DNA from: Arthrobacter sp. OV608
GTDB lineage: Bacteria; Actinomycetota; Actinomycetes; Actinomycetales; Micrococcaceae
Length of the DNA: 49,079 nt
NCBI GenBank assembly: GCA_900110595.1
Contig: FOEZ01000025.1
Coordinates: 1 to 49,079, forward strand
Direction of reading: 5' to 3'
Shown here: piece after piece, positions 1 to 8,015 of the stretch
How positions within the stretch are numbered: the stretch's first letter is position 1
How the letters are laid out: each line of letters opens with the position of its first letter
The notes under the pieces: generated by a model
Seen by the model: only the letters and a program-made list of their open reading frames with translations
What the model was told of the DNA's origin: nothing
The model's database searches: none
Program-made: the position numbers and the translations under genes

Positions 1-266
1 TCATCCACGACCTTCTGCACCTGGGCGAGCTCGCGCACGTCGCCTACTCCGGCCACGATCCGGCCGCCGAGGCCTTCGACGAGCCGTACCGTCTCATCGA
101 GGTCGGCCCGGGTCGCCAAGTCGTACTTGATTGTCTTGACATCTTGAGAACAGATGTCAAGGGCAATGATGTCGGCCCCCTCTTTTGCCAGACGGACGGC
201 GTGCGAGCGGCCCTGGCCGCGAGCAGCCCCCGTAATGAAGGCAACCTTGTTTTCGAGCAATCCCAT
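1..266 (-). CDS. SDR-family oxidoreductase, mycofactocin-coupled type (partial, N-terminus only)
   Basis: Short-chain dehydrogenase/reductase whose C-terminal part lies outside the window; 88 residues are visible. The protein starts MGLLENKVAFITGAARGQGR, which contains the Rossmann cofactor loop TGxxxGxG (here TGAARGQG), followed by SHAVRLAKEGADIIALDIC and a DLATRADLDETVRLVE segment. This extended start with an insertion after the second strand is characteristic of the mycofactocin-coupled or carveol-dehydrogenase-like SDR subfamily, in which NAD is not freely exchanged and mycofactocin re-oxidises the cofactor. The ATG is preceded by AAAGGAGAG at good spacing. The MFS transporter immediately upstream on the same strand could import its substrate. 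The active-site Tyr-Lys lies beyond the window edge, so catalytic competence cannot be judged. The subfamily call is from remembered sequence style. Confidence 0.85.
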   Translation of the reverse strand, partial: MGLLENKVAFITGAARGQGRSHAVRLAKEGADIIALDICSQDVKTIKYDLATRADLDETVRLVEGLGGRIVAGVGDVRELAQVQKVVD

Positions 267-309
267 GTCTCTCCTTTGTGAACTTCCTAGGGCTATCGAT
301 CTACTGCCA

Positions 310-1785
310 CTACAGGACAACGTCATCGGCGGTAATCCGCTGAGGGTCGGTCTCGGTGTCGATTGCGTGCAGGTCCGTGATGCGTCGCGGTGCGAAGAGC
401 AGCCACAGCACGATGAAGACAAGGATGGAGGCGCCCATTCCCAGATATACCGCCGCGAAGGTCTCCTGCGGAATGAATCCCTGGGGTCCAGCATTTAGCA
501 CGTTCAGGATGACCGCCAAAACGATCATCGAGCTCACGAACTGCACGATGGTCTGCATCCCAACGGTGACGGCCATGTTGTCCTGGCGGCCGGACGCGGC
601 GACGAGCGTGTAGCCGACAGTCAGGAAGCTCAGCACGGTGAGCCCATAGAAGAACACCCACACGTAAAAGATCCATGACGGGGTCTGCACAAAGGCGAAT
701 CCGAGGTAGAGGACGAACCCTGCGATGCCGGAGATGACCAGCACCCACTTCGGGCCAAGACGATGGAGGCCCCAACGGGTCCAAACATAACCTAGGCATG
801 ACCCGGGGAGCATTGCGAGCAGGACATAGGCGGACTCGAGGGCGGACATGCCGTGCCCGAAGCCAGAATCGGTCGGCGTCTGCAGCAGCAGCGGAAGCAC
901 GACGAAAAGCCCTTGGGCCGGGATGGTAGCCGCGAGGAGGGTCATATACCCGACTACTGCTTGGCGCACATCCATGTGGCGGAACGACATGATTGGCGCC
1001 TTCGCATTCCGCTGTTGGAAGACCCAGGCGACGAGTACCAAACCGCCCACGATGAATCCACCCAAAACGAGCGGCGATGACCATCCACGGGTTGGACCCT
1101 CGCTGATGCCGATCAACAGCGCAGTGACCCAGAGACCGAGCCCGATCGCCCCGAACCAGTCGACGGCCGAGCCCGCCAGCGCGGCTTCGGGCGTCTCGGG
1201 TGCAACGAGTGCGAGGAGCAACAGCGTGGCGTAAGCCGCGAAGATCACCCAAAAGACGCTCTGCCACGGCAGCCCGAGGCTGTGAAAGAACCCACCGATG
1301 ACGATTGCGAGAGGCGTGAAGATCGCCATGACAAGTGATAGAGCTAGCGCGGAGAGTCTAATCCGGTCGGCAGTAGCCCGCGGGCGCAGCAACCCCCAAC
1401 TCAGCGGTATGGACGCCGCTGTACCTCCCAAGAAGCGACCGATGACCAGCGGCCAGAAGCCTACGACGGTAGCCGCCAGGAGTGATCCCAGCATCGCCAG
1501 GATAGTAACAGCGATGAGTACTTTGCGATGCCCATACGTGTCCCCGAGACGGGTTGTCAGGCCGATGGAGACGGCGGTGCCTAGCATCATGCCGTTCAGG
1601 ACCCAGCCGATCTCAGATGCGGTCAACTGCGATTCTGCCGCGATAGTGCCCACCAGCGGGTAGAGGATTCCGTACTGGACGTCAAGGGCGATACCGCTCA
1701 GCATAAGCAGCGCGACAACGGTGGGAACCCCCCGTGAACGGGCCTTGGCCGGTGAGACCGATGTATTGGTTGCAGTGGGGGACAT
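310..1785 (-). CDS. MFS transporter, 14-TM DHA2/EmrB-like
   Basis: Integral membrane transporter of about 491 residues with roughly 14 hydrophobic segments, the size and layout of the DHA2 (EmrB/QacA-like) drug:proton antiporter group. The loop after TM2 carries TTRLGDTYGHRKV, a form of the MFS motif A (GxLaDrxGrkxxl). The C-terminal tail is short and polar. The open frame extends 27 codons further upstream, but the ATG at 1785 is preferred because the first hydrophobic segment follows soon after and the extension is polar and overlaps the inverted repeat at 1850-1878. The ribosome site before 1785 is weak. It lies 43 bp upstream of the SDR on the same strand and probably forms a unit with it. 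Whether it exports a toxic compound or imports a substrate for the SDR cannot be told. Confidence 0.85.
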   Translation of the reverse strand: MSPTATNTSVSPAKARSRGVPTVVALLMLSGIALDVQYGILYPLVGTIAAESQLTASEIGWVLNGMMLGTAVSIGLTTRLGDTYGHRKVLIAVTILAMLGSLLAATVVGFWPLVIGRFLGGTAASIPLSWGLLRPRATADRIRLSALALSLVMAIFTPLAIVIGGFFHSLGLPWQSVFWVIFAAYATLLLLALVAPETPEAALAGSAVDWFGAIGLGLWVTALLIGISEGPTRGWSSPLVLGGFIVGGLVLVAWVFQQRNAKAPIMSFRHMDVRQAVVGYMTLLAATIPAQGLFVVLPLLLQTPTDSGFGHGMSALESAYVLLAMLPGSCLGYVWTRWGLHRLGPKWVLVISGIAGFVLYLGFAFVQTPSWIFYVWVFFYGLTVLSFLTVGYTLVAASGRQDNMAVTVGMQTIVQFVSSMIVLAVILNVLNAGPQGFIPQETFAAVYLGMGASILVFIVLWLLFAPRRITDLHAIDTETDPQRITADDVVL

Positions 1786-1849
1786 GTGATCGCTTTCTCG
1801 TTGCTTTCCAGGGCCGTCAACGGCGACGGCAAGACACTTGTCAGCGGTG

Positions 1850-1878
1850 TCACACTTCAACGGCATCGTTGAGTGTGA
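1850..1878. promoter_or_regulatory. Near-perfect inverted repeat upstream of the MFS gene, probable operator
   Basis: The arms TCACACTTCAACG and CGTTGAGTGTGA are reverse complements apart from one extra T in the left arm, and are separated by GCAT. The site lies 65-93 bp upstream of the preferred MFS start, where a repressor operator would be expected. No regulator gene is visible next to it, so the binding protein (for example TetR or GntR type) is unknown. It could also act as a hairpin in the leader RNA. Confidence 0.5.
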
Positions 1879-2053
1879 TGCGCTTCACCTTTTGTATCAA
1901 CGAATTTCAGTAAGCATTCATAGGAAGAGGCGCCAACGCTCTTATATAAGGCGCCAATGCGGCACGGGCCGTCCTCGCCGCCGCCCGGGTCTTTGGCGGC
2001 AGGCTGACGGGTGGGTTCTGAACAACAACTTGCCATAGCTGCTGCCAACACGC

Positions 2054-2430
2054 GTGTCTGACGGATTGGTTGCGCTCCGAACCCTGAGCGTGAAGCGCCG
2101 GGAATGGGCCATCGACGGCAGGTTCCCCGGACGGTGGGACGACTTGCACGGAAACTTCCGGACTGCGTACGCCGGCAGCATGAGGGCGTACACACTCGAG
2201 GTCCGGGCCGGATTCCGCCTCGATGTCAGGCTCACCGCGGTGATGGACAATATCGTCAAGGACAACGAAGATGCTGTGCTGCATCCGGGCAGGTGCTCCG
2301 GGAATGGCTTGACGCCCGTGCAGCGACGTCAGCCGAACTGACTGCCAACTACTGCGCCGTGACGGACTCCCGGTCCATCTCAGTCCTTCATTCGCACTTT
2401 ATCGGCATGCCCTCAGCCTCGGACTTTTAG
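2054..2430 (+). pseudogene. Possible degraded ORF with HigA-like end (two frames)
   Basis: One frame reads into NEDAVLHPG and stops making sense; the frame one base back continues as HPGQVLREWLDARAATSAEL. Joined at about position 2285 this gives the HPGxVLRExL...(S/T)xAEL pattern at the start of HigA-type XRE antitoxins. The helix-turn-helix that should follow is not recognisable, and no HigB-like toxin was found beside it. If real, it is a remnant interrupted by an apparent one-base deletion. The resemblance is short and could be chance. Confidence 0.25.
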
Positions 2431-2693
2431 ACCTGGACGCCGCAGCCCTACCGCTAACTCGCATGCTAGCTACGGGGGGTCCTGATCACGAAAGCCGTAT
2501 GGAGTTCCTAAAGAAAGAACCCCCATTAGGGAGACAACCGTCAGCCTGGCTACACCCCAACCTGATGTCAGGCTGTCACTCAAAAACTGTCAGACTAGAA
2601 TCCGTTCCGGTGTCCCGCAGACTCCTATTGGACAGCCCAAGATCCCAAACTGACACTTGGCAGCAGTACAACAGCACCGCCGTTTGGCTCCCA

Positions 2694-2710
2694 CGAGCCT
2701 TTCGGGCTCG
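2694..2710 (-). terminator. Short stem-loop 3' of metH
   Basis: CGAGCC and GGCTCG pair around a TTTCG loop region, about 75 bp beyond the metH stop on the minus strand. No clear U-run follows on that strand, so this is only a weak candidate for the metH terminator. Confidence 0.3.
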
Positions 2711-2782
2711 AATCATGCTGGTGCGCAGGTGTACCGGCCAACGCCCGGGAGGAGCGCCCCCAGCTCAATGACCGCCCCCACC

Positions 2783-5700
2783 TCACACCTTGAAGTACTT
2801 CGCCTCCGGGTGGTGGAACACGAACGCGTCGGTGGACTGTTCGGGGTGCAGCATCAGCTCATCGCTGAGGATCACACCCATCCGCTCAGGTTTCAGCAGT
2901 TCCGTCACCTTGCGGCGGTCTTCCATGTCCGGGCAGGCGGGGTAGCCGAGCGAGAACCGCGCACCGCGGTAGTCGAGCTTGAAATACCCTGCCGTGTCCT
3001 TCGGCTCCTCGGCCGCGAAGCCCAGCTCCTTGCGGATGCGCGCGTGCCAGAACTCCGCCAGCGCCTCTGTGAGCTGCATGACCAGGCCGTTGAGCTCGTA
3101 GTAGTCGCGGTACTGGTTGGCGGCGAACATCTTCGAGGTGAACTCTTCAATCTTCGAGCCGGCGGTGACCAGCTGCACCGGCAGCACGTCGATCTGCCCC
3201 GACTCGCGGGACTTCACGAAGTCGGCCAGGCACAGGTGCCGGTCGCGGCGCTGCCGCGGGAAGTCGAAGCGAAGGCGGTCGGTGCCGATGGGGCCGCCTG
3301 AACCACCATCGGGGGCGAGCAGTCCCGCGGTGCCGAGGACGCCGTCGGGATCCTCGCCGTGGTGCAGCACCACCACCTGCTCCCCCTCGGATACCACCGG
3401 GAAGTAGCCGTAGGCAACGGAGGCGTCGAGCATGCCCTCGCCGAGGATGCGGTCCAGCCAGTACCGCAGGCGCGGCCGGCCCTCGCGCTCCACCAGTTCC
3501 TCGTAGGAGGCGCCGTCCTCGCCGCGGCCGGGCTTGAGCCCCCACTGCCCCATGAACGTCGCACGCTCATCGAGGAACGCCGCGTAGTCGTGCAGGGAGA
3601 CGCCGCGGACAATGCGCGTGCCCCAGAACGGCGGGGAAGGAACCGGGTTGTCGGCGACGACGTCGGACCGGCCGGGCATTGCCTCGGGCTCGGTTACCGT
3701 GAACTTGGCACCGCCCTTGTGGATGCGCTTCTTCAGCGGCGGCAGGCCGACGTCGTCCGGCGACTCGCCGCGGGCCACGCGCACCAGCGGTTCCATGAGA
3801 GCGAGGCCCTCGAACGCGTCCTTGGCGTACCGGACGACGCCGTCAAACTGCTCGGCGAGGTCCTGCTCCACGTAGGCGCGGGTCAGGGCTGCGCCGCCGA
3901 GGATCACAGGCCACTTCTTCGCCAGGCCGCGGGACTGCAGCTCCGCGAGGTTCTCCTTCATCACCACGGTGGACTTCACCAGCAGCCCGGACATGCCGAT
4001 CACGTCGGCGTTGTGCTCCTCGGCCGCGGCCATGATCTCGGCGATGCCCTGCTTGATGCCGATGTTGATGACCTTGTAGCCGTTGTTGGTGAGGATGATG
4101 TCCACCAGGTTCTTGCCGATGTCATGCACGTCGCCGCGCACGGTGGCGATCACCATGGTGCCCTTGCCCGAGGAATCGGACTTCTCCATGTGCGGCTCTA
4201 GCAGGGCGACGGCGTTCTTCATCACCTCGGCGGACTGCAGCACGAACGGCAGCTGCATCTCGCCGGCGCCGAAGCGCTCGCCCACCACCTTCATGCCCTC
4301 GAGCAGGTGGTCGTTGATGATGCCGAGCGGGGTCAGTCCCTCGCTGCGCGCGAGGTCGAGGTCGTCTTCGAGGCCCTTGCCTTCGCCGTCGATGATGCGC
4401 CGTTCCAGGCGCGCGCCGGTTGGGAGGGCCGCAAGTTCAGCGGCGCGCTGGTCCTTGAGCGCTGCGGTGTCGACGCCGGCGAACATGTCCAGCATGATGG
4501 CCAGGGGGTCGTAGGTGGTGTTGCCGTCGGCGTCGTATTCGCGGCGGTCATAGACGAGGTCCAGGGCCACCTTGCGCTGCTCTTCGGGCAGGGAAGCGAG
4601 CGGCACGATCTTGGCGGCGTCGATGATTCCGCTAGTCAGGCCTGCCTGGACAGCCTCGTGCAGGAACACGGAGTTGAGGACGACGCGCGCTGCCGGGTTG
4701 AGGCCGAAGGACACGTTGGAGACGCCGAGTGTGGTGTTGATGCCGGGGTACTTGGTGGTGATCTGGCGGATGGCCTCGATGGTTTCGATGCCGTCGCGGC
4801 GGGTTTCTTCTTGGCCGGTGGCGACGGGGAAGGTCAGGCAGTCGACGATGATGTCCTCAACGCGCATCCCCCATTCCCCTACCAGGGCGTCGACGAGGCG
4901 GGACGCGATGGCCACCTTGCCGTCGGTGGTGCGGGCCTGGCCCTGCTCGTCGATGGTCAGGGCGATGACGGCGGTGCCGTGTTCCTTCACGAGCGGCATG
5001 ATGCGCGCGAAGCGGCTGTCCGGGCCGTCGCCGTCCTCGTAGTTGACGGAGTTGACCACCGGGCGGCCGCCGATGAGTTCGAGACCGGCCTGCAGCACTG
5101 GCGGTTCCGTGGAGTCGATGACGAGCGGGAGGGTGGAGGCCGACGCGAAACGCGAGACGACCTCCTTGATGTCCGCCACGCCGTCGCGCCCCACGTAGTC
5201 AATGCAGACGTCCAGCAGGTGGGCGCCGACGCGGATCTGCTCGCGGGCGATATCCACGCAGTCGTCCCAGCGCTCTTCGAGCATCGCCTGACGGAACGCC
5301 TTGGAGCCGTTGGCGTTGGTGCGCTCTCCGATGGCGAGGTAGGAGGCGTCCTGGTCGAAGTTCACGTGCTGGTAGAGGGAGGCGACGCCGGCCTCGCGTT
5401 CGGTGGGGACGCGGGCCGGGGTGTTGCTGGCGGCGTCCGTCTTGCGGGTGCGGAAGGGGGCAAGACGTTCGACGACGGCGGCCATGTGCTCCGGCGTCGT
5501 ACCGCAGCAGCCGCCCACCAGGCCCAGGCCGAATTCGCGCACGAACTGCTCGTGCGCGGTGGCGAGTTCGGCGGGTGAGAGGGGGTAGTGCGCGCCGTTG
5601 GCGCCGAGGACGGGCAGGCCCGCGTTGGGCATGCAGGCGATGGCGACGGAGGACTGCTTGGAGAGGTGGCGCAGGTGCTCGCTCATCTCGTCCGGGCCGG

Positions 5701-6424
5701 TGGCGCAGTTCAGGCCGATGGCGTCAACGCCGAGCGGCTCGAGGGCGGTAAGTGCGGCGCCGATTTCGGAGCCCATGAGCATGGTTCCGGTGGTTTCGAC
5801 CGTCACCTCGACGAAGATGGGGAGCCGGATGCCGCGGGACACGATGGCCTGCTTGCAGCCGTTGACCGCGGCTTTAGTCTGCAGGAGGTCCTGGCTGGTT
5901 TCGATGAGGAAGGCGTCCGCGCCGCCGTCGATGAGGCCCTCGGCCTGGAGGGCGAAGGTCTGCTTTAGGTAGTCGTAGCTGGTGTGGCCGAGGCTGGGGA
6001 GCTTGGTGCCGGGGCCCATCGAGCCGAGGACCCAACGCATGCGGCCGTCTGTTTCTTCGGCGGCTTCCGCGCGCTCGCGGGCGATCTTCGCCCCCTTGAG
6101 GGCGAGCTCTGCGATGCGGTCATCAATGCCGTAGTCGGAGAGGTTGGACCAGTTGGCGCCGAAGGTGTTGGTTTCCACGGCGTCGATGCCCGTGGCGAAG
6201 TACGCGTCGTGGATGTCCGCGATGACGTCGGGGCGGGTGTCGTTGAGGATCTCGTTGCAGCCTTCGAGGTTCTGGAAGTCCACATCGAGCGACAGCTCCC
6301 GGCCCTGGAGCATGGTGCCCATAGCGCCGTCAGCGATGACGACGCGGTGGTTCACTGCGTCCAGGAGCTCCTGCGCACGGACAGGGCGGGGCACGGACTC
6401 AATATCAAGTGCAAAACGAGGCAT
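2783..6424 (-). CDS. metH: Cobalamin-dependent methionine synthase
   Basis: Transfers the methyl group of 5-methyltetrahydrofolate through cobalamin to homocysteine, giving methionine; cytosolic. The 1213 residues show the full four-module order. Residues 20-330 are the homocysteine domain, with zinc ligands Cys240 (GLNCATG) and Cys306-Cys307 (GGCCGTT). Residues 350-640 are the pterin-binding domain (ERTNANGSKAF, then a GVSNVSFGLNP loop). Residues 660-880 are the cobalamin cap and Rossmann domain, with the lower-ligand motif DVHDIG at 765-770 (His767). The C-terminal 300 residues are the SAM-dependent reactivation domain. It is close to the usual MetH length and appears intact. The ATG has no strong ribosome site. 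It stands alone, with no met neighbour. No cobalamin riboswitch was seen in the 314 bp upstream. Confidence in function is very high. Confidence 0.97.
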   Translation of the reverse strand: MPRFALDIESVPRPVRAQELLDAVNHRVVIADGAMGTMLQGRELSLDVDFQNLEGCNEILNDTRPDVIADIHDAYFATGIDAVETNTFGANWSNLSDYGIDDRIAELALKGAKIARERAEAAEETDGRMRWVLGSMGPGTKLPSLGHTSYDYLKQTFALQAEGLIDGGADAFLIETSQDLLQTKAAVNGCKQAIVSRGIRLPIFVEVTVETTGTMLMGSEIGAALTALEPLGVDAIGLNCATGPDEMSEHLRHLSKQSSVAIACMPNAGLPVLGANGAHYPLSPAELATAHEQFVREFGLGLVGGCCGTTPEHMAAVVERLAPFRTRKTDAASNTPARVPTEREAGVASLYQHVNFDQDASYLAIGERTNANGSKAFRQAMLEERWDDCVDIAREQIRVGAHLLDVCIDYVGRDGVADIKEVVSRFASASTLPLVIDSTEPPVLQAGLELIGGRPVVNSVNYEDGDGPDSRFARIMPLVKEHGTAVIALTIDEQGQARTTDGKVAIASRLVDALVGEWGMRVEDIIVDCLTFPVATGQEETRRDGIETIEAIRQITTKYPGINTTLGVSNVSFGLNPAARVVLNSVFLHEAVQAGLTSGIIDAAKIVPLASLPEEQRKVALDLVYDRREYDADGNTTYDPLAIMLDMFAGVDTAALKDQRAAELAALPTGARLERRIIDGEGKGLEDDLDLARSEGLTPLGIINDHLLEGMKVVGERFGAGEMQLPFVLQSAEVMKNAVALLEPHMEKSDSSGKGTMVIATVRGDVHDIGKNLVDIILTNNGYKVINIGIKQGIAEIMAAAEEHNADVIGMSGLLVKSTVVMKENLAELQSRGLAKKWPVILGGAALTRAYVEQDLAEQFDGVVRYAKDAFEGLALMEPLVRVARGESPDDVGLPPLKKRIHKGGAKFTVTEPEAMPGRSDVVADNPVPSPPFWGTRIVRGVSLHDYAAFLDERATFMGQWGLKPGRGEDGASYEELVEREGRPRLRYWLDRILGEGMLDASVAYGYFPVVSEGEQVVVLHHGEDPDGVLGTAGLLAPDGGSGGPIGTDRLRFDFPRQRRDRHLCLADFVKSRESGQIDVLPVQLVTAGSKIEEFTSKMFAANQYRDYYELNGLVMQLTEALAEFWHARIRKELGFAAEEPKDTAGYFKLDYRGARFSLGYPACPDMEDRRKVTELLKPERMGVILSDELMLHPEQSTDAFVFHHPEAKYFKV

Positions 6425-6738
6425 CTAAACAGGTTACGTGGGGAGGCCTACTACATTGCTTAGTGTTTCTGTGTACTACGACGGCGGGTGGGTGAGATCC
6501 TTGGCGCCGTGTTCGCATGCTTGGGTCAGCAGCAGGCCGACGACGGACGCTGGCCTGGGAGCTTCGGTTTGACGGCTGCACAAGCCGGGGAGGTTGTTAT
6601 GCGCTCTTTTCGACATGGAGTCATACCTGCCAGCCAGATGAGTGTCATTCAGGACAATCACATGTAGTTTGTTGCTTCATCAGCTTGGATCTTTGCTGCA
6701 CTGCGTTGTGCAGCATCCACGGTCTTGTAGGGGGACAA
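6425..6738. other. Divergent intergenic region metH / HsdR-like gene
   Basis: These 314 bp separate two divergent starts and should carry both promoters. A plus-strand frame runs through part of it and joins the nuclease gene, but it has no ribosome site and its product looks unlike a protein. No cobalamin riboswitch core was seen on the minus strand. I see no strong palindrome. Confidence 0.5.
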
Positions 6739-7830
6739 ATGGAGTTCGCAGAGAAGCTTTCAGCGTTGGCAGCAAAGGTGCGCCAGCAGCGAGGTGTTAT
6801 CCAGACAGAAGAAGCGACGAAGAACGCGTTCGTGATGCCGTTCATCTCGACGATTCTTGGTTATGACGTCTTCAATCCCATGGAAGTCGTTCCGGAATTC
6901 ATCGCAGATGTGGGACTTAAAAAGGGTGAGAAAATCGACTACGCGATCGTCAAGGACGGCGAAGTCCAGATCCTGATCGAGTGTAAGAAGTCCAGTGAAC
7001 CCGTCAAAATCGAGCACGCCTCGCAACTCTTCCGGTACTTCGCCGTAACCAACGCTCGGATTGCCATCCTTACCAACGGCGAGGTCTATCAATTCTTCAC
7101 CGACCTTGATGCCCCGAACCGTATGGACGCAAAGCCCTTCCTCGTGCTCGATTTGAATGACATCGATCAAATGCTCATCCCCGAACTGCAGAAGCTGTCC
7201 AAAGATGTTTTTGATCTTGATTCGATCATCAGCGCGGCCGGAGAGCTGAAGTACATCGGCGAACTAAAGCGGACTCTGGCCGCGCAGTTCAAAGAGCCAG
7301 AAGACGAGTGGGTCAAGTTCCTGACTGGACGCGTTTATTCCGGCCCGTACACCCAGAAGGTGCGGGAACAGTTCACTGCTTTGGTGGCCAAGGCATCGAA
7401 GCAGTTCTTGAATGACCAGGTGAACGAGCGTCTGAAGAAGGCCCTCGGCAACCCCGGCTTCCCGCAGAGCGAGGAAGCTGCAGTTGCGGCCAGCGTCACC
7501 AGCGCTCCAGTGGCAGAAGCTGATCTGGCCGAAGCTGATGGGCTGGAGACAACGCTGGAAGAGATCGAGGGTTACCAAATTGTGCGGGCTATTGTTTGCA
7601 GCGAGGTGAAGCCGGCCCGAGTAGTTCAAAGGGATGCCAAGTCGTACTTCGCAGTATTGCTGGACGACAACAACCGCAAGCCCATCGCACGTCTGCACTT
7701 CAACCGGACGCAGAAATACATCGGGATCTTCGACGACAACAAGGAAGAGACCCGAGTTCCCATTAGCTCTCTCGAGGAAATCTACGAGCACACGGAAGCG
7801 CTCCGCGCGAGCGTCAAGAGTTACCTGTGA
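6739..7830 (+). CDS. Stand-alone HsdR N-terminal-type nuclease (PD-(D/E)XK)
   Basis: A 363-residue protein resembling the N-terminal nuclease domain of type I restriction subunit R. The catalytic pattern is clear: Asp67 in KIDYAIV and Glu81-Cys-Lys83 in ILIECKK form D-X13-ExK, and Glu24/Glu25 supply the N-terminal acidic residues. There is no helicase region, so this is not a complete HsdR. Residues 275-355 form a small basic and hydrophobic C-terminal domain that commonly accompanies such stand-alone proteins; a flexible Ala/Glu-rich linker lies at 240-275. The ATG at 6739 follows AGGGGGA at good spacing and is preferred over a frame extension of 74 codons. No HsdM or HsdS is nearby. The stop overlaps the start of the next, truncated gene (GTGA), suggesting translational coupling. 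Probable role in DNA defence or cleavage; target unknown. Confidence 0.85.
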   Translation: MEFAEKLSALAAKVRQQRGVIQTEEATKNAFVMPFISTILGYDVFNPMEVVPEFIADVGLKKGEKIDYAIVKDGEVQILIECKKSSEPVKIEHASQLFRYFAVTNARIAILTNGEVYQFFTDLDAPNRMDAKPFLVLDLNDIDQMLIPELQKLSKDVFDLDSIISAAGELKYIGELKRTLAAQFKEPEDEWVKFLTGRVYSGPYTQKVREQFTALVAKASKQFLNDQVNERLKKALGNPGFPQSEEAAVAASVTSAPVAEADLAEADGLETTLEEIEGYQIVRAIVCSEVKPARVVQRDAKSYFAVLLDDNNRKPIARLHFNRTQKYIGIFDDNKEETRVPISSLEEIYEHTEALRASVKSYL

Positions 7831-8015
7831 CGGCGCCACCGACAGACCAGGATCTGCTTCTCGTCGCGATTGCCGCAATCCCAACGCCGTGGAAAAAGTG
7901 GCCCGGCGGATATCCTGGTCGCCTGGACCTAGCGTTGGTGGATGCCGTCATGTCCATCCGATTTCGCCATGGTCGAGAACGCAGAGACGGAACATGGACA
8001 GCTCGCGGTGCAGTC
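7827..8015 (+). pseudogene. Truncated small gene coupled to the nuclease (5' part only)
   Basis: A GTG start overlaps the stop of the nuclease gene by four bases. About 62 residues look like a normal protein: MTAPPTDQDLLLVAIAAIPT, then PWKKWPGGYPGRLDLALVDAVMSIRF. The PW..WPGGYP..(I/L)..ALVDAV.SIR pattern is known to me from uncharacterised actinobacterial proteins; I cannot name a function. After about position 8015 the same frame becomes phage capsid sequence, so the 3' part of the gene has been lost or replaced. The junction lies within roughly 8000-8030. Translational coupling suggests the original protein was a partner of the nuclease. Confidence 0.6.

Larger units (their letters stand above)
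1879..2782. other. About 900 bp without an intact gene between the MFS and metH genes
   Basis: No open frame here has a convincing start, ribosome site and family resemblance. The only protein-like signal is the interrupted frame at 2054-2430, listed separately. The left part must hold the promoter for the MFS/SDR unit and the right part the 3' end of the metH transcript. No transposase or tRNA was recognised. Confidence 0.5.

Noticed and set aside
2694..2710. T-loop-like tRNA fragment (TTCGGGCTCGAATC)
   Set aside because: Only a short resemblance; no acceptor, D or anticodon arm can be drawn around it.
4307..5578. 423-codon plus-strand open frame opposite metH
   Set aside because: Antisense to a complete MetH with intact motifs; low-complexity Asp/Val/Gly product, no ribosome site.
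6425..6738. Cobalamin riboswitch before metH
   Set aside because: No B12-box-like core was seen on the minus strand and the gap is shared with a divergent gene.
6517..6738. N-terminal extension of the HsdR-like nuclease
   Set aside because: The ATG at 6739 has a clear AGGGGGA site, and the 74 upstream codons read as Cys/His/Ser-rich non-protein sequence.
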